From assembly GCA_005799745.1 (NCBI GenBank), contig SYFY01000192.1, forward strand, positions 1 through 64,000: a DNA stretch of 64,000 bases. The letters run 5' to 3'. Positions 39,757 to 48,515 of this stretch are shown in pieces (the first letter of the stretch is position 1; each line of letters begins with the position of its first letter). This DNA is from Gammaproteobacteria bacterium (GTDB lineage: Bacteria > Pseudomonadota > Gammaproteobacteria > Pseudomonadales > Azotimanducaceae). The translations under genes were made by a program, and so were the position numbers. The notes under the pieces were generated by a model that worked only from the letters and a program-made list of their open reading frames with translations, was not told the DNA's origin and searched no databases.

Positions 39757-40608
39757 GTGAACATTGTTCGCTTAACGTCGGCGCTCACTACCCGAGGACA
39801 CGTGGAATCCCTCGGTGAAGTGTTCGCCGTGTTCGATGCTCGCACCCAGGACTCCGGTAACGTGTCCTTCGGTGTGCAACAGGGTGATCAACGCTGGTTT
39901 GCCAAGTCGGCGGGTGATCCGAAGATCGACGTAGTCGGATCAACGTTTGTCGAACGTGTTGAGCGCTTAAGAAACGCCATCGTTGTCTCTGAATCGGCTC
40001 AGCATGCCACTCGACCACGTCTTCAGCAGTTGATCGAATGTGCCGATGGACCGCTCTTGATCAGTGAGTGGGTGCAGGGTGAGTTGATCCGTGTGCCTTC
40101 ATCAGAACGAGCGAATCCTGCAGGTCCTTTCGCTCGTTTCCGCGCGCTCCCGCCCAAAGAGATCGAATTGGCACTGGATGCACTCTTTGATCTTCATCTT
40201 CAGCTCGCAGCAGCCGGATGGATCGCCGAAGACTTCTACGACGGTTGCCTGATCTACGACTTCGCGCAGATGCGTCTTCACGTGATCGACCTCGATGGTT
40301 ATCACCACGGGCCGATCACCAACACCACGGGTCGCAGGTTTGGATCTTCGCGATTCATGGCACCGGAAGAATTCGAACTGGGGGCGCTCATCAATGAACG
40401 CACAACGGTTTTCAATCTTGGACGGATGATCTCTGAGCTCTATCCAGGTGCTTCGGATGCGATACGCGAGACTGCGTCGACCGCGTGCGAACCTTTACCA
40501 AAGAACCGATTCGCAAGCGTTGGCGCGTTTGTTAGAGCGTGGAGAACGGCGATAGGATCTAACGACCCTCAGGGGAATAACGGCCTTCAGGGGAATAGAG
40601 CGCTCTGA
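39757..40608 (+). CDS. Protein kinase-like protein with degenerate catalytic motifs
   Basis: EDFYDGCLIYDFAQMRLHVIDLDGYHHGP (in place of HRD/DFG) and RFGSSRFMAPEEFELGA (APE-like). Confidence 0.6.
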   Translation: MNIVRLTSALTTRGHVESLGEVFAVFDARTQDSGNVSFGVQQGDQRWFAKSAGDPKIDVVGSTFVERVERLRNAIVVSESAQHATRPRLQQLIECADGPLLISEWVQGELIRVPSSERANPAGPFARFRALPPKEIELALDALFDLHLQLAAAGWIAEDFYDGCLIYDFAQMRLHVIDLDGYHHGPITNTTGRRFGSSRFMAPEEFELGALINERTTVFNLGRMISELYPGASDAIRETASTACEPLPKNRFASVGAFVRAWRTAIGSNDPQGNNGLQGNRAL

Positions 40609-41086
40609 TCCGCTCTGCCTCGGCGTGATTCCCGACCTGTTCCTCAAAAGCCGCCACTGCGAGCCACGCGGACCGTTGCCAATCGGGTCGGTTGCCGGCC
40701 AGTGCAGTCGCGCGGTTCGCGTATTGCCGGGCGGGATTCACACGCCCGTCTCGAAGGTAGGCCACCGACAATCGAGCCCACAGATCAGCGTTTCGACCAT
40801 CAATGCGAATGGCGCGTTCGAGCGCCGCGATGGCATTACGATGATCACCCTTAAGCGACGCTTTCTGGCTCCCTTCAACCAAGGCTTGTGTGGCCTCGCT
40901 TAAGGGGGGTGGCGTGGGTTGAGGGGGAACCACCGGCAAGGCGGGTGGTGCCGTTTCTGGTGTTGATCGTTCCGTAATCGGTGGCGGCGTTGTTACCTGC
41001 GGACGATTCGGTGCCTGCGGCTGAGGCGAAGGTGCGATCATGCATCCAGTGAGCAGAAACAATACGAACAGGAGCAAGTAGTTCAT
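40559..41086 (-). CDS. TPR lipoprotein adjacent to PBP1B (LpoP-like candidate)
   Basis: Lipobox LLTGC, Pro-rich linker, TPR units (HRNAIAALERAIRIDGRNADLWARLSVAYLRDGRVNPARQYANRATAL); ATGA overlap with the PBP1B gene. Confidence 0.8.
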   Translation of the reverse strand: MNYLLLFVLFLLTGCMIAPSPQPQAPNRPQVTTPPPITERSTPETAPPALPVVPPQPTPPPLSEATQALVEGSQKASLKGDHRNAIAALERAIRIDGRNADLWARLSVAYLRDGRVNPARQYANRATALAGNRPDWQRSAWLAVAAFEEQVGNHAEAERIRALYSPEGRYSPEGR

Positions 41087-43407
41087 CGATTGTCCCAAAA
41101 TGGCCAACGCCAACCTTCTTCCGATTGGCTTTCAGGTGCTTCGATACCACAGCCTTCCTTGTACGGCAAAGTTTCTGGTTCGGTAACAGGAATACGCACG
41201 GTGACCGCGCAATGCGGCGCTGCGAGTAGACCACTGTTGTACTCTACATAACGAACCTGTGAATCATCCTCGTGGGTGATTGCTTCGACACCGAGGTCAG
41301 CGAAGATCGGGTCCCACAACGTGAGTGCACCGTTGGCGCCGGCGAGTCCGGTCGCCTTATTGTCATCCCGTCCGATCCAGACGATTCCCACCTTGCGGGC
41401 GTCGAAGCCGGCAAACCAACTGTCACGAAAATCGTTGGTGGTGCCCGTTTTCCCCGCCACACCTTTGCCCGCATGGCGTGAACCACGTCCGGTGCCGAGC
41501 GTCATGCCGGCTTGCAATACCCACGTCATTGCATCGGCATGCGCAGGCTCAAGGGCTTTCTCCAGTTCAAAGGGTTGCTGATACAGCGTCTCACCTTCTT
41601 CGGTGACGACGGATGTCACCGCTTTAACTTGCGTGCGGAATCCGCCGTTGGCGATGGACGCATACAAGCGTGCTACGTCGAGAGGTGACATGGATTCCGC
41701 GCCAAGCACAAACGATGGGTTGGGATTCGTCGCTTTGATGCCCGTCATACGGCCGTAGAGATTGAGAATGCGGTCCATGCCGACGTGTTGTGAAAGTCGA
41801 ACGGTGCCGAGGTTCAAAGAGTTGCCGAGCATCTTCACGATCGGCACTGGACCGTGGACCTTGCCGTCGTAGTTCTTCGGCGTCCAGCTCTTGTTGCGAG
41901 AGAGGGGCACAGTGATCGGTGCATCATCGATCACTTCAACCAATTGCCAACCCTCTTCGAGTGCACCGAGTACAACCAGTGGTTTCATCAAGGAACCCAC
42001 GGGACGTGTTCCGTTGGTGGCTCTGTTAAAACCTTCGAAGCCGGCTTCGCGTCCACCGGCGAGTGCCAGGAGTTCACCGGTCTGCACATCAAGGATGACC
42101 ACGGCGGCTTCGAGCTTCTCGATCTTGCGGTTCTTTTCCAGCGTGGTAAGTCGTTCAGCGATGTGGCGTTGGATGCTCTCCTGCAAGCGTGGTTGGAGTG
42201 TCGAAAAAACACGCAGCCCTTTTGAGGCGAGGTCTTCACGGCTGTAGTTCTGCACCAGTGAAGCGCGGACCACGTCCATAAATGCGGGGTAATAACGTCC
42301 GCCGCGGCGTTGTTTACGCGTCACACCGAGGGGTTCAGCAATTTCCTCAGCAGCGGTGGTGGCATCGATCAAACCGTCTTGGAGAAACGTATCGAGCACA
42401 CGGTTACGTCGCTCGAGCGCGCGGTCTGGAAAACGGAACGGGTCGTAATAGGAGGGCCCACGAATGATGGCGATGAGTGTGGCGATCTCGTGTGGCGCGA
42501 GTTCGTTCAGTGGCCGGTTGAAGTAGAATTGGGCACCGAGGCCAAAGCCGTGAATTGCGCGATTGCCACTCTGCCCGAGGAAGATCTCATTGATGTAAGC
42601 GTTGAGCAGGTCTTCTTTGGAAAACCGTGCTTCGAGCACGATGGCCATGGCGAGTTCGTGCAACTTGCGTTTGATGGTGCGACTGTTGTCGAGGAAATAA
42701 CTCTTTACGAGTTGCTGGGTCAGGGTACTGCCACCTTGTGCGACTTCACCGGCGGTGATGTTGGCCCATACGGCGCGTGAGATGCCCTTGATGCTAAACC
42801 CGATGTGAGTATCAAACGACTTGTCTTCGACGGCCTTGAGCCCTTCCTTGAGCAGTGGCGGGACATCTTCCGGGTTCAAGACGACGCGGTCTTCTCCATG
42901 AGAGGGGAAGAAGCTGCCGATGAGGGGTGGGTCGAGGCGAACCAATGGAACGGCATGACCTCCGCCCGTGGTGATATCGACGATGCCGTGAGTGCGAAAC
43001 TGCACTTCAATGCGATCTGCGGCGCGTAGTTCATCATCAAAGCGGAATTCACGCAGAAACACCGCGACAGTCTCCCCTGTGACAGTGAACGAACCCGGCA
43101 GTCGCGGACTGCGAGCGCTCATATAACCGCTGCGCTCGAGCTCGGCGAGGAACTCCCTCTGCGTCAACGGGCTGCCTGTGTAAAGCTCAACAGGTGCGGC
43201 ATAAACCTGCGCCGGCAGCGACCAACGCCGCCCCTCAAAGACGTCGGTTAGCGTGCGGTCGAGGTACCAGAGGTAGCCCAGCGCAAGAGCCGCGAGCACC
43301 AGGCCAACTACGGCAAACAACCAGAAGAGGCGTTTAAGCCAACCCATGGGTGCAGGTTGACGCGCGCGACCTGTGCCGTAGCGATTGGCGTTACGGCGAG
43401 GTGGCAT
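41083..43407 (-). CDS. mrcB: Penicillin-binding protein 1B (bifunctional transglycosylase/transpeptidase)
   Basis: EDKSFDTHIGFSIKGISRAVWANITAGEVAQGGSTLTQQLVKSYFL glycosyltransferase; GSLMKPLV, KTGTTNDFRDSWFAGF transpeptidase motifs. Confidence 0.94.
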   Translation of the reverse strand: MPPRRNANRYGTGRARQPAPMGWLKRLFWLFAVVGLVLAALALGYLWYLDRTLTDVFEGRRWSLPAQVYAAPVELYTGSPLTQREFLAELERSGYMSARSPRLPGSFTVTGETVAVFLREFRFDDELRAADRIEVQFRTHGIVDITTGGGHAVPLVRLDPPLIGSFFPSHGEDRVVLNPEDVPPLLKEGLKAVEDKSFDTHIGFSIKGISRAVWANITAGEVAQGGSTLTQQLVKSYFLDNSRTIKRKLHELAMAIVLEARFSKEDLLNAYINEIFLGQSGNRAIHGFGLGAQFYFNRPLNELAPHEIATLIAIIRGPSYYDPFRFPDRALERRNRVLDTFLQDGLIDATTAAEEIAEPLGVTRKQRRGGRYYPAFMDVVRASLVQNYSREDLASKGLRVFSTLQPRLQESIQRHIAERLTTLEKNRKIEKLEAAVVILDVQTGELLALAGGREAGFEGFNRATNGTRPVGSLMKPLVVLGALEEGWQLVEVIDDAPITVPLSRNKSWTPKNYDGKVHGPVPIVKMLGNSLNLGTVRLSQHVGMDRILNLYGRMTGIKATNPNPSFVLGAESMSPLDVARLYASIANGGFRTQVKAVTSVVTEEGETLYQQPFELEKALEPAHADAMTWVLQAGMTLGTGRGSRHAGKGVAGKTGTTNDFRDSWFAGFDARKVGIVWIGRDDNKATGLAGANGALTLWDPIFADLGVEAITHEDDSQVRYVEYNSGLLAAPHCAVTVRIPVTEPETLPYKEGCGIEAPESQSEEGWRWPFWDNR

Positions 43408-43469
43408 AGGCTCCCGTTGGGCAGGTAGGGATTGGTTTCATTATTGTCCGACGATAAACGGAAGGTGGG

Positions 43470-44120
43470 TCAGACTCGGGTCTGTTCCGATGGCTTTGAT
43501 TGGGTCATGCCAAACCAACTACCGATGCGGCGGAGCACTGTGCGGATGCCTCGAATCAGTTTTGGCAACAGCAGGCAGGCGATCAGGATGAAAACCGCAA
43601 AAACCCCCAGGAACACCACAGGATACTGGAAAACCGTCCACAAACCGCCGAGCACCATGGCGTCTTCGGTGAACGAAGCGGCCCAGTTGGAGAGCGGCTC
43701 GGGAGATGTGTTGATCATCGCCCTGGAACTCGCCTTGGTGGCATGAGTTGCTGCAGTGATCGTGCCGCCGATGATGCCCGCTGCGACCATCAGTGCAGGA
43801 TCGACTTCGCCAACAGCACCTGCGGCGAGCACGGCTCCAGCGGGAATGCGGATGAAGGTGTGCAGCGCGTCCCAGAAACTGTCGACGCCTGGAATCTTGT
43901 CCATGAAGAACTGCACGACAAACATGACCAGGGATGCGCCAATGACCATCGGGTCCTGCACGACTTCAAGGGTGGAGGGCAGATCGACATAGCCGAACGA
44001 GCCCGCGAGACCGAGTGCCGCGAGCACCGCGTAGACGTTGATACCACTTGCCCAGGCGACGCCGGCCGAAAGGGCTAAGGTTTGTAGAAGATCCTGGATT
44101 TCCAACGTATAGCTCCACAA
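43470..44120 (-). CDS. DUF4126 membrane protein
   Basis: GINVYAVLAALGLAGSFGYVDLP, FMDKIPGVDSFWDALHTFIRIPAGAVLAAGAVG. Confidence 0.85.
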   Translation of the reverse strand: MWSYTLEIQDLLQTLALSAGVAWASGINVYAVLAALGLAGSFGYVDLPSTLEVVQDPMVIGASLVMFVVQFFMDKIPGVDSFWDALHTFIRIPAGAVLAAGAVGEVDPALMVAAGIIGGTITAATHATKASSRAMINTSPEPLSNWAASFTEDAMVLGGLWTVFQYPVVFLGVFAVFILIACLLLPKLIRGIRTVLRRIGSWFGMTQSKPSEQTRV

Positions 44121-44230
44121 GTTGCGGGTGGTCCTTCACGACCACTCACACTGTCCCATCTTCATGCTCTTGTCAGACCGATGAACGAATCCTGAAGACA
44201 TTGTACGAGCAGGCTCGTATACTTTCTCCC

Positions 44231-44312
44231 GCCTAAGGGGTGGCCAACTGGCCTGAGACGCATCTGCGGACCCTTTGAACCTGATCCGGTTGACACCGGC
44301 GTAGGGATAGGT
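44231..44312 (+). promoter_or_regulatory. TPP riboswitch (THI element) aptamer
   Basis: GCCTAAGGGGTGGCC..GGCCTGAGACGC..ACCCTTTGAACCTGATCCGGTTGACACCGGCGTAGGGATAGGT contains the conserved GGGGTG, CTGAGA, ACCC..GAACCTGATC and GCGTAGGGA blocks. Confidence 0.95.
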
Positions 44313-44356
44313 GATGTGAGTCGACTCCTTAGGCCCCATTTCGCTGGAGCCGATTC

Positions 44357-46405
44357 ATGAGAATGTCCCGCCCCTTTGTCTGTTTTACGTGTTTCCTCAC
44401 GACGTCTTTTTCACCTGCTTTTGCGGTTGAAGAAGACATTGAGGAGATCGTCGTGCGCGCCGAACTGCGCGATGTTGAACTCATGAATCTCGCCGCCAGC
44501 GTGTCCGTGCTCCGTCCCGATGACCGTCGCGATGTCGTTGAACACCTCGAGCAGACGCTCGGCCGCATCGCCAATGTCAATTTTTCATCAGGCTCCTCGC
44601 GTGCCCGATATCTGCAGATTCGTGGCATCGGCGAAACTGGGCAGTTTGCTGAGCCCCTGAATGCGTCCGTTGGCATCGTACTCGATGGTGTGGATCTTTC
44701 CGGCGTAGGCGGCGCGGTGACGACTTACGATATCGAACAGATCGAAGTGTTCCGTGGGCCTCAAGGCACCTTGTACGGGGCCAATGCCCTATCCGGTCTC
44801 GTGAACGTTGTGAGTGCCGCGCCTACGGAGACGTTCTTAATGCGAGTGGATGCTGACGCGGGCAACAAAGGCGCTTGGGGTCTCGGAGGAGTCCTTTCCG
44901 GACCGTTAACGGATAACGTCGGCGTTCGCCTCTCCGTGCATCAACACAACGATGATGGCTTCCTGCGTAATGATTTCCTTGATCGCGACGATACCAACCG
45001 TCGAAAGGAGACGACAGTCCGAGGGCGGCTCGCCTGGTCTATGGAAAACACTGACGTTCATCTCACCGGCGGCCTCGTGGATATCGACAACCGCTACGAC
45101 GCCTTTTCACTCGACAATGACCGCCACACGTTTTCCGATCAACCCGGCGAAGACACACAGGAGTCCGCATTCGGGAGCATCCGCCTACAACATCAATTCG
45201 ATGACGATGTGACCTTCGAAACTACGGTTGCCCACGTTGGTTCAGAGATCGGTTACGGCTACGACGAAGATTGGACGTTTGAGGGGTTTCATCCGGATGG
45301 CTATTCCTCCACAGATCACTACGCCCGTGATTGGGACACGACGACGTTGGATCTACGGGTGTTGTCGCAAGCTGATGATCGCGGCGTTGGCTGGGTGGTT
45401 GGTCTATATGCGCTTTCTCAGGAAGTGGATCTGGTTCGCACTTACACGTTTCTTGCCGCGCCCTATGCGAGTACCTACGAAATGGAGCGATATGCGGGTT
45501 ATGGGGAGCTGACGTTTGATCTCACCGAACGATTGCGACTGGTCACGGGTTTACGCGCCGAGAGCCACAACTCAGAGTTCCAGGATTCGGAAGGTGTTGA
45601 GTTCGCGCCTGGCAATTCCATGCTCGGTGGGCGGTTGGTGCTGGAGTATCAAGGCGAATCAGCGCTTTTCTATGCGGGCCTCAATCGCGGCTACAAAGCA
45701 GGCGGCTTCAACACCAGCGGCACGCTCGATCAAGACCTTCGCACGTTTCAACCCGAGGTGCTGTGGAACCTTGAAGCTGGCATCAAGGGCGATCTTCTGG
45801 ATGACCGGTTGAGCTTGCGCTTGGCGGTGTTTCAGATGGAGCGCAGGGATGTACAAGTCAGCACGTCCATTACACGTGTTCGCCCCGATGGCAGCGCGGA
45901 GTTCATTGATTTCATTGGTAATGCAGCGGAAGGGTTCAACCGCGGCGTTGAGATGGATTTCGAGTGGTCGCTGCATCCGCAGATCACGATGGATGGCTCC
46001 ATTGGCCTCCTCGACACGGAATACCAGGATTTCATCAACGCGGAGGGCGAAATCCTTGATGGTCGTAAACAAGCCCATGCACCGGGTTGGCAGTTCCATG
46101 CCGGTATCGAGTATCAACCGCTCGACCGCTGGTTCATTCGCGTCGATACAGAAGGCAAGGACGAATTCTATTTTTCAGACAGCCACCGTGTGCGATCTGA
46201 CGACTATGTTCTGTTGCACGCCTCAGCTGGGTATGTTGCAGAAAACTGGAAGCTGAGCGTCTGGGCCCGCAATCTCACCAACGAAGATGTACTCACGCGG
46301 GGGTTCTTCTTCGGCAATGATCCACGCGACGGCTACACCGCGAAGCGATATACCCAGCTCGGTGAACCTCGGCGGTATGGACTCACGTTTTCCTGGAGTC
46401 TGTGA
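44357..46405 (+). CDS. TonB-dependent receptor under TPP riboswitch
   Basis: Signal peptide, plug motif (IEQIEVFRGPQGTLYGANALSGLVNVVS), barrel with C-terminal RYGLTFSWSL. Confidence 0.93.
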   Translation: MRMSRPFVCFTCFLTTSFSPAFAVEEDIEEIVVRAELRDVELMNLAASVSVLRPDDRRDVVEHLEQTLGRIANVNFSSGSSRARYLQIRGIGETGQFAEPLNASVGIVLDGVDLSGVGGAVTTYDIEQIEVFRGPQGTLYGANALSGLVNVVSAAPTETFLMRVDADAGNKGAWGLGGVLSGPLTDNVGVRLSVHQHNDDGFLRNDFLDRDDTNRRKETTVRGRLAWSMENTDVHLTGGLVDIDNRYDAFSLDNDRHTFSDQPGEDTQESAFGSIRLQHQFDDDVTFETTVAHVGSEIGYGYDEDWTFEGFHPDGYSSTDHYARDWDTTTLDLRVLSQADDRGVGWVVGLYALSQEVDLVRTYTFLAAPYASTYEMERYAGYGELTFDLTERLRLVTGLRAESHNSEFQDSEGVEFAPGNSMLGGRLVLEYQGESALFYAGLNRGYKAGGFNTSGTLDQDLRTFQPEVLWNLEAGIKGDLLDDRLSLRLAVFQMERRDVQVSTSITRVRPDGSAEFIDFIGNAAEGFNRGVEMDFEWSLHPQITMDGSIGLLDTEYQDFINAEGEILDGRKQAHAPGWQFHAGIEYQPLDRWFIRVDTEGKDEFYFSDSHRVRSDDYVLLHASAGYVAENWKLSVWARNLTNEDVLTRGFFFGNDPRDGYTAKRYTQLGEPRRYGLTFSWSL

Positions 46406-46416
46406 AGGGCCGCCGC

Positions 46417-47127
46417 TTACTGAGCTGCGGCGCCTTTCAGTTCCTTCTCAAGAAGGTGATCAACGACATCAAGCGCGATCTTCCGCGGTACGTCCGACTT
46501 GATCACGTATTTTCCGGCAACCACGATGGTCGGCACTGCCTGCACTTCATAACGGAGTTGCATGCGCTCCATTTGGCCGGCGGACCGGCGTATCGCAGAT
46601 GAGTTAAAAGCTCTGGTGAATTCTTCAGCACTTACTCCCTTGCCATCAACGAACTCAGCCATCTCTTCGATGGAAAGGAACTGGCGATTCTGTTCGTGAA
46701 TCGCCTTGAAGATACGCATGTGGTTTTGGTCGAGGACGCCGAGATCGGCGAGGGTGAGATAGGCTTGACCCAGCAATGCCCAAGAGGGGCTGAATGACAC
46801 GGGTTGTCGACGGAAGTTGACGCCGGGAGGAAGACCATCCTCTACCCAATCGACGATCTGTGGATCGAAGTTGAAACAGTGGATACAGCCGTAGGAAAAG
46901 AACTCGATGACTTCGATGGTCTCCCCTGAATCGGCTTCAACGGGATCCTTCAACAATACGTAGTGTTCCCCCTCGGTAAATTCGCCTTCCGTGAGTCCGG
47001 TCGTGTAAACCATTCCATAGAGGACCAGGGCGAGCGCAATCGCACCGACGAATGCGGCAACGCCGATTTGAATCTTGCGGATGTGGGTCGGGGTGGGTTC
47101 GTTTTTCTTCTTCATGGCGACCATTGG
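46417..47127 (-). CDS. Membrane-anchored DsbA-like thiol:disulfide oxidoreductase
   Basis: N-terminal TM, EFFSYGCIHCFNFDP (CxxC), AVPTIVVAGKYVI; ORF track start 47139, alternative MVAMKK start nearby. Confidence 0.85.
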   Translation of the reverse strand, partial: PMVAMKKKNEPTPTHIRKIQIGVAAFVGAIALALVLYGMVYTTGLTEGEFTEGEHYVLLKDPVEADSGETIEVIEFFSYGCIHCFNFDPQIVDWVEDGLPPGVNFRRQPVSFSPSWALLGQAYLTLADLGVLDQNHMRIFKAIHEQNRQFLSIEEMAEFVDGKGVSAEEFTRAFNSSAIRRSAGQMERMQLRYEVQAVPTIVVAGKYVIKSDVPRKIALDVVDHLLEKELKGAAAQ

Positions 47128-47192
47128 CGACCTTTTCACGTGTCAAAAAATGCGGAGTGCTGTGTTATCCGCGCCGCCGTTATACTTCCTGC

Positions 47193-47447
47193 ATGAGCGA
47201 ACGATATCAACTCTTCAAATACGACAGCTGCCCATTCTGCCGGCGCGTCATGCGGTTTCTTGAAGGAACGAGCATCGACGTGACCCTGCGGGACATTCAC
47301 CGTGAATCCGGCGCGATGCAGGAATTGATGCATGGTGGTGGCCGGACCATGGTGCCGTGCCTGCAGATCGAGCGGGAGACCGGTGTCGAGTGGATGTATG
47401 AATCTCTCGACATCATCGCCTATCTCGAGGCGAAACAGGCCTCCTGA
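47193..47447 (+). CDS. Glutaredoxin
   Basis: LFKYDSCPFCRRVMRFLEG, TMVPCLQI. Confidence 0.88.
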   Translation: MSERYQLFKYDSCPFCRRVMRFLEGTSIDVTLRDIHRESGAMQELMHGGGRTMVPCLQIERETGVEWMYESLDIIAYLEAKQAS

Positions 47448-47453
47448 CCCGCT

Positions 47454-47840
47454 TCAGCAGACGATGTCTGCGCCGGAATTCAGCACATGACCTGCCGGGG
47501 TCTTGCTGATCGATCCGCGCAGCAGTACTTCCTTCCCATGACAGGCCTTGATGCGCTCGCGATCTGAATCCACGGGAAACGCCACTGGAAGCGCAAAGCG
47601 CTCGCCTCGTCGCGTGGCGTGATCTGCGTGGAAGAACAACGTGGCGCCAGGTCCTGCGGGATCAACCATCAGGTGTCCGTAGCTGGTGATTGACTTGTTC
47701 ACATAGAGGTTGCCAAACATGACAAGGTCGATCACGGAGACTCGACCGTCGGCGACAGGAACGTAGCCAGGTACACAGGCGGTGAGTAGAAGCAGTAGGG
47801 CGGCGGTGACGAATCCGCGAGGAGAAGTGGGGTAGTGCAT
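47454..47840 (-). CDS. Hypothetical lipoprotein
   Basis: Lipobox LLLTACVPGYVPVADG; secreted-type composition. Start uncertain. Confidence 0.55.
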   Translation of the reverse strand: MHYPTSPRGFVTAALLLLLTACVPGYVPVADGRVSVIDLVMFGNLYVNKSITSYGHLMVDPAGPGATLFFHADHATRRGERFALPVAFPVDSDRERIKACHGKEVLLRGSISKTPAGHVLNSGADIVC

Positions 47841-47933
47841 CGCTTTCAAGTCCATGTGTTTGGAGGCCCAGTCTTTGAGGGTCAGGCAAGCTTCGCATGT
47901 CGCGGAAGCATGAGTCACTGGGGCCTTGCAGGT

Positions 47934-48515
47934 TCAGCCGCGACGTTGATGCCAAGCCTCGTCCGTCAGCTCGAAGCGAATGTCCTCTCCTGGCCACAAC
48001 TCGCCTGTACCACTGACGAAAGTACCGGGGGACGACACTTCACTCGTGGTGTACCGGAACCGTTCGATCTCGACAAACCCCAGACGGCCCAGAAGTGCTC
48101 GTGATCCACGGTTGGCTTCGTAAGTGGTTGCTGCGATGAGGGTCACGCCCTCCGATTGAAACGCTGCACCAAGGATTGCCGAGCCCGCTTCCACGCCGAA
48201 ACCCTGTTTCCAAACGTGTTGTTTCAGTCGCAGGCCAAATGTGGGCGCAGCGCCTGGTATATCACCCGGAAAGATGCTGACCCAGCCGATGTCTTTGAGG
48301 TTGGAACGATCTTGTATCACCCAGACACCGAGATACGGCGGCCGCTCGGCAGCACGCAGCATCGTCGGCAGAACAGAATCGATCAGCGTCGCGCGGCTGA
48401 CAGGTAGACCGCCGTTCAACCAGCGCATCACCTCGGGGTCATTGTCGAGTGCAAACAACAACTCCACATCTTCAGCGCGCAGCGGCCGCAGGATCAGCCG
48501 CGGTGTTTCAATCAC
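47934..48515 (-). CDS. GNAT-family (RimJ/RimL-like) N-acetyltransferase
   Basis: ETPRLILRPLRAEDVELLFALDNDPEVMRWL; KQGFGVEAGSAILGAAFQ; NRGSRALLGRLGFVEIE. Confidence 0.9.
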   Translation of the reverse strand: MIETPRLILRPLRAEDVELLFALDNDPEVMRWLNGGLPVSRATLIDSVLPTMLRAAERPPYLGVWVIQDRSNLKDIGWVSIFPGDIPGAAPTFGLRLKQHVWKQGFGVEAGSAILGAAFQSEGVTLIAATTYEANRGSRALLGRLGFVEIERFRYTTSEVSSPGTFVSGTGELWPGEDIRFELTDEAWHQRRG

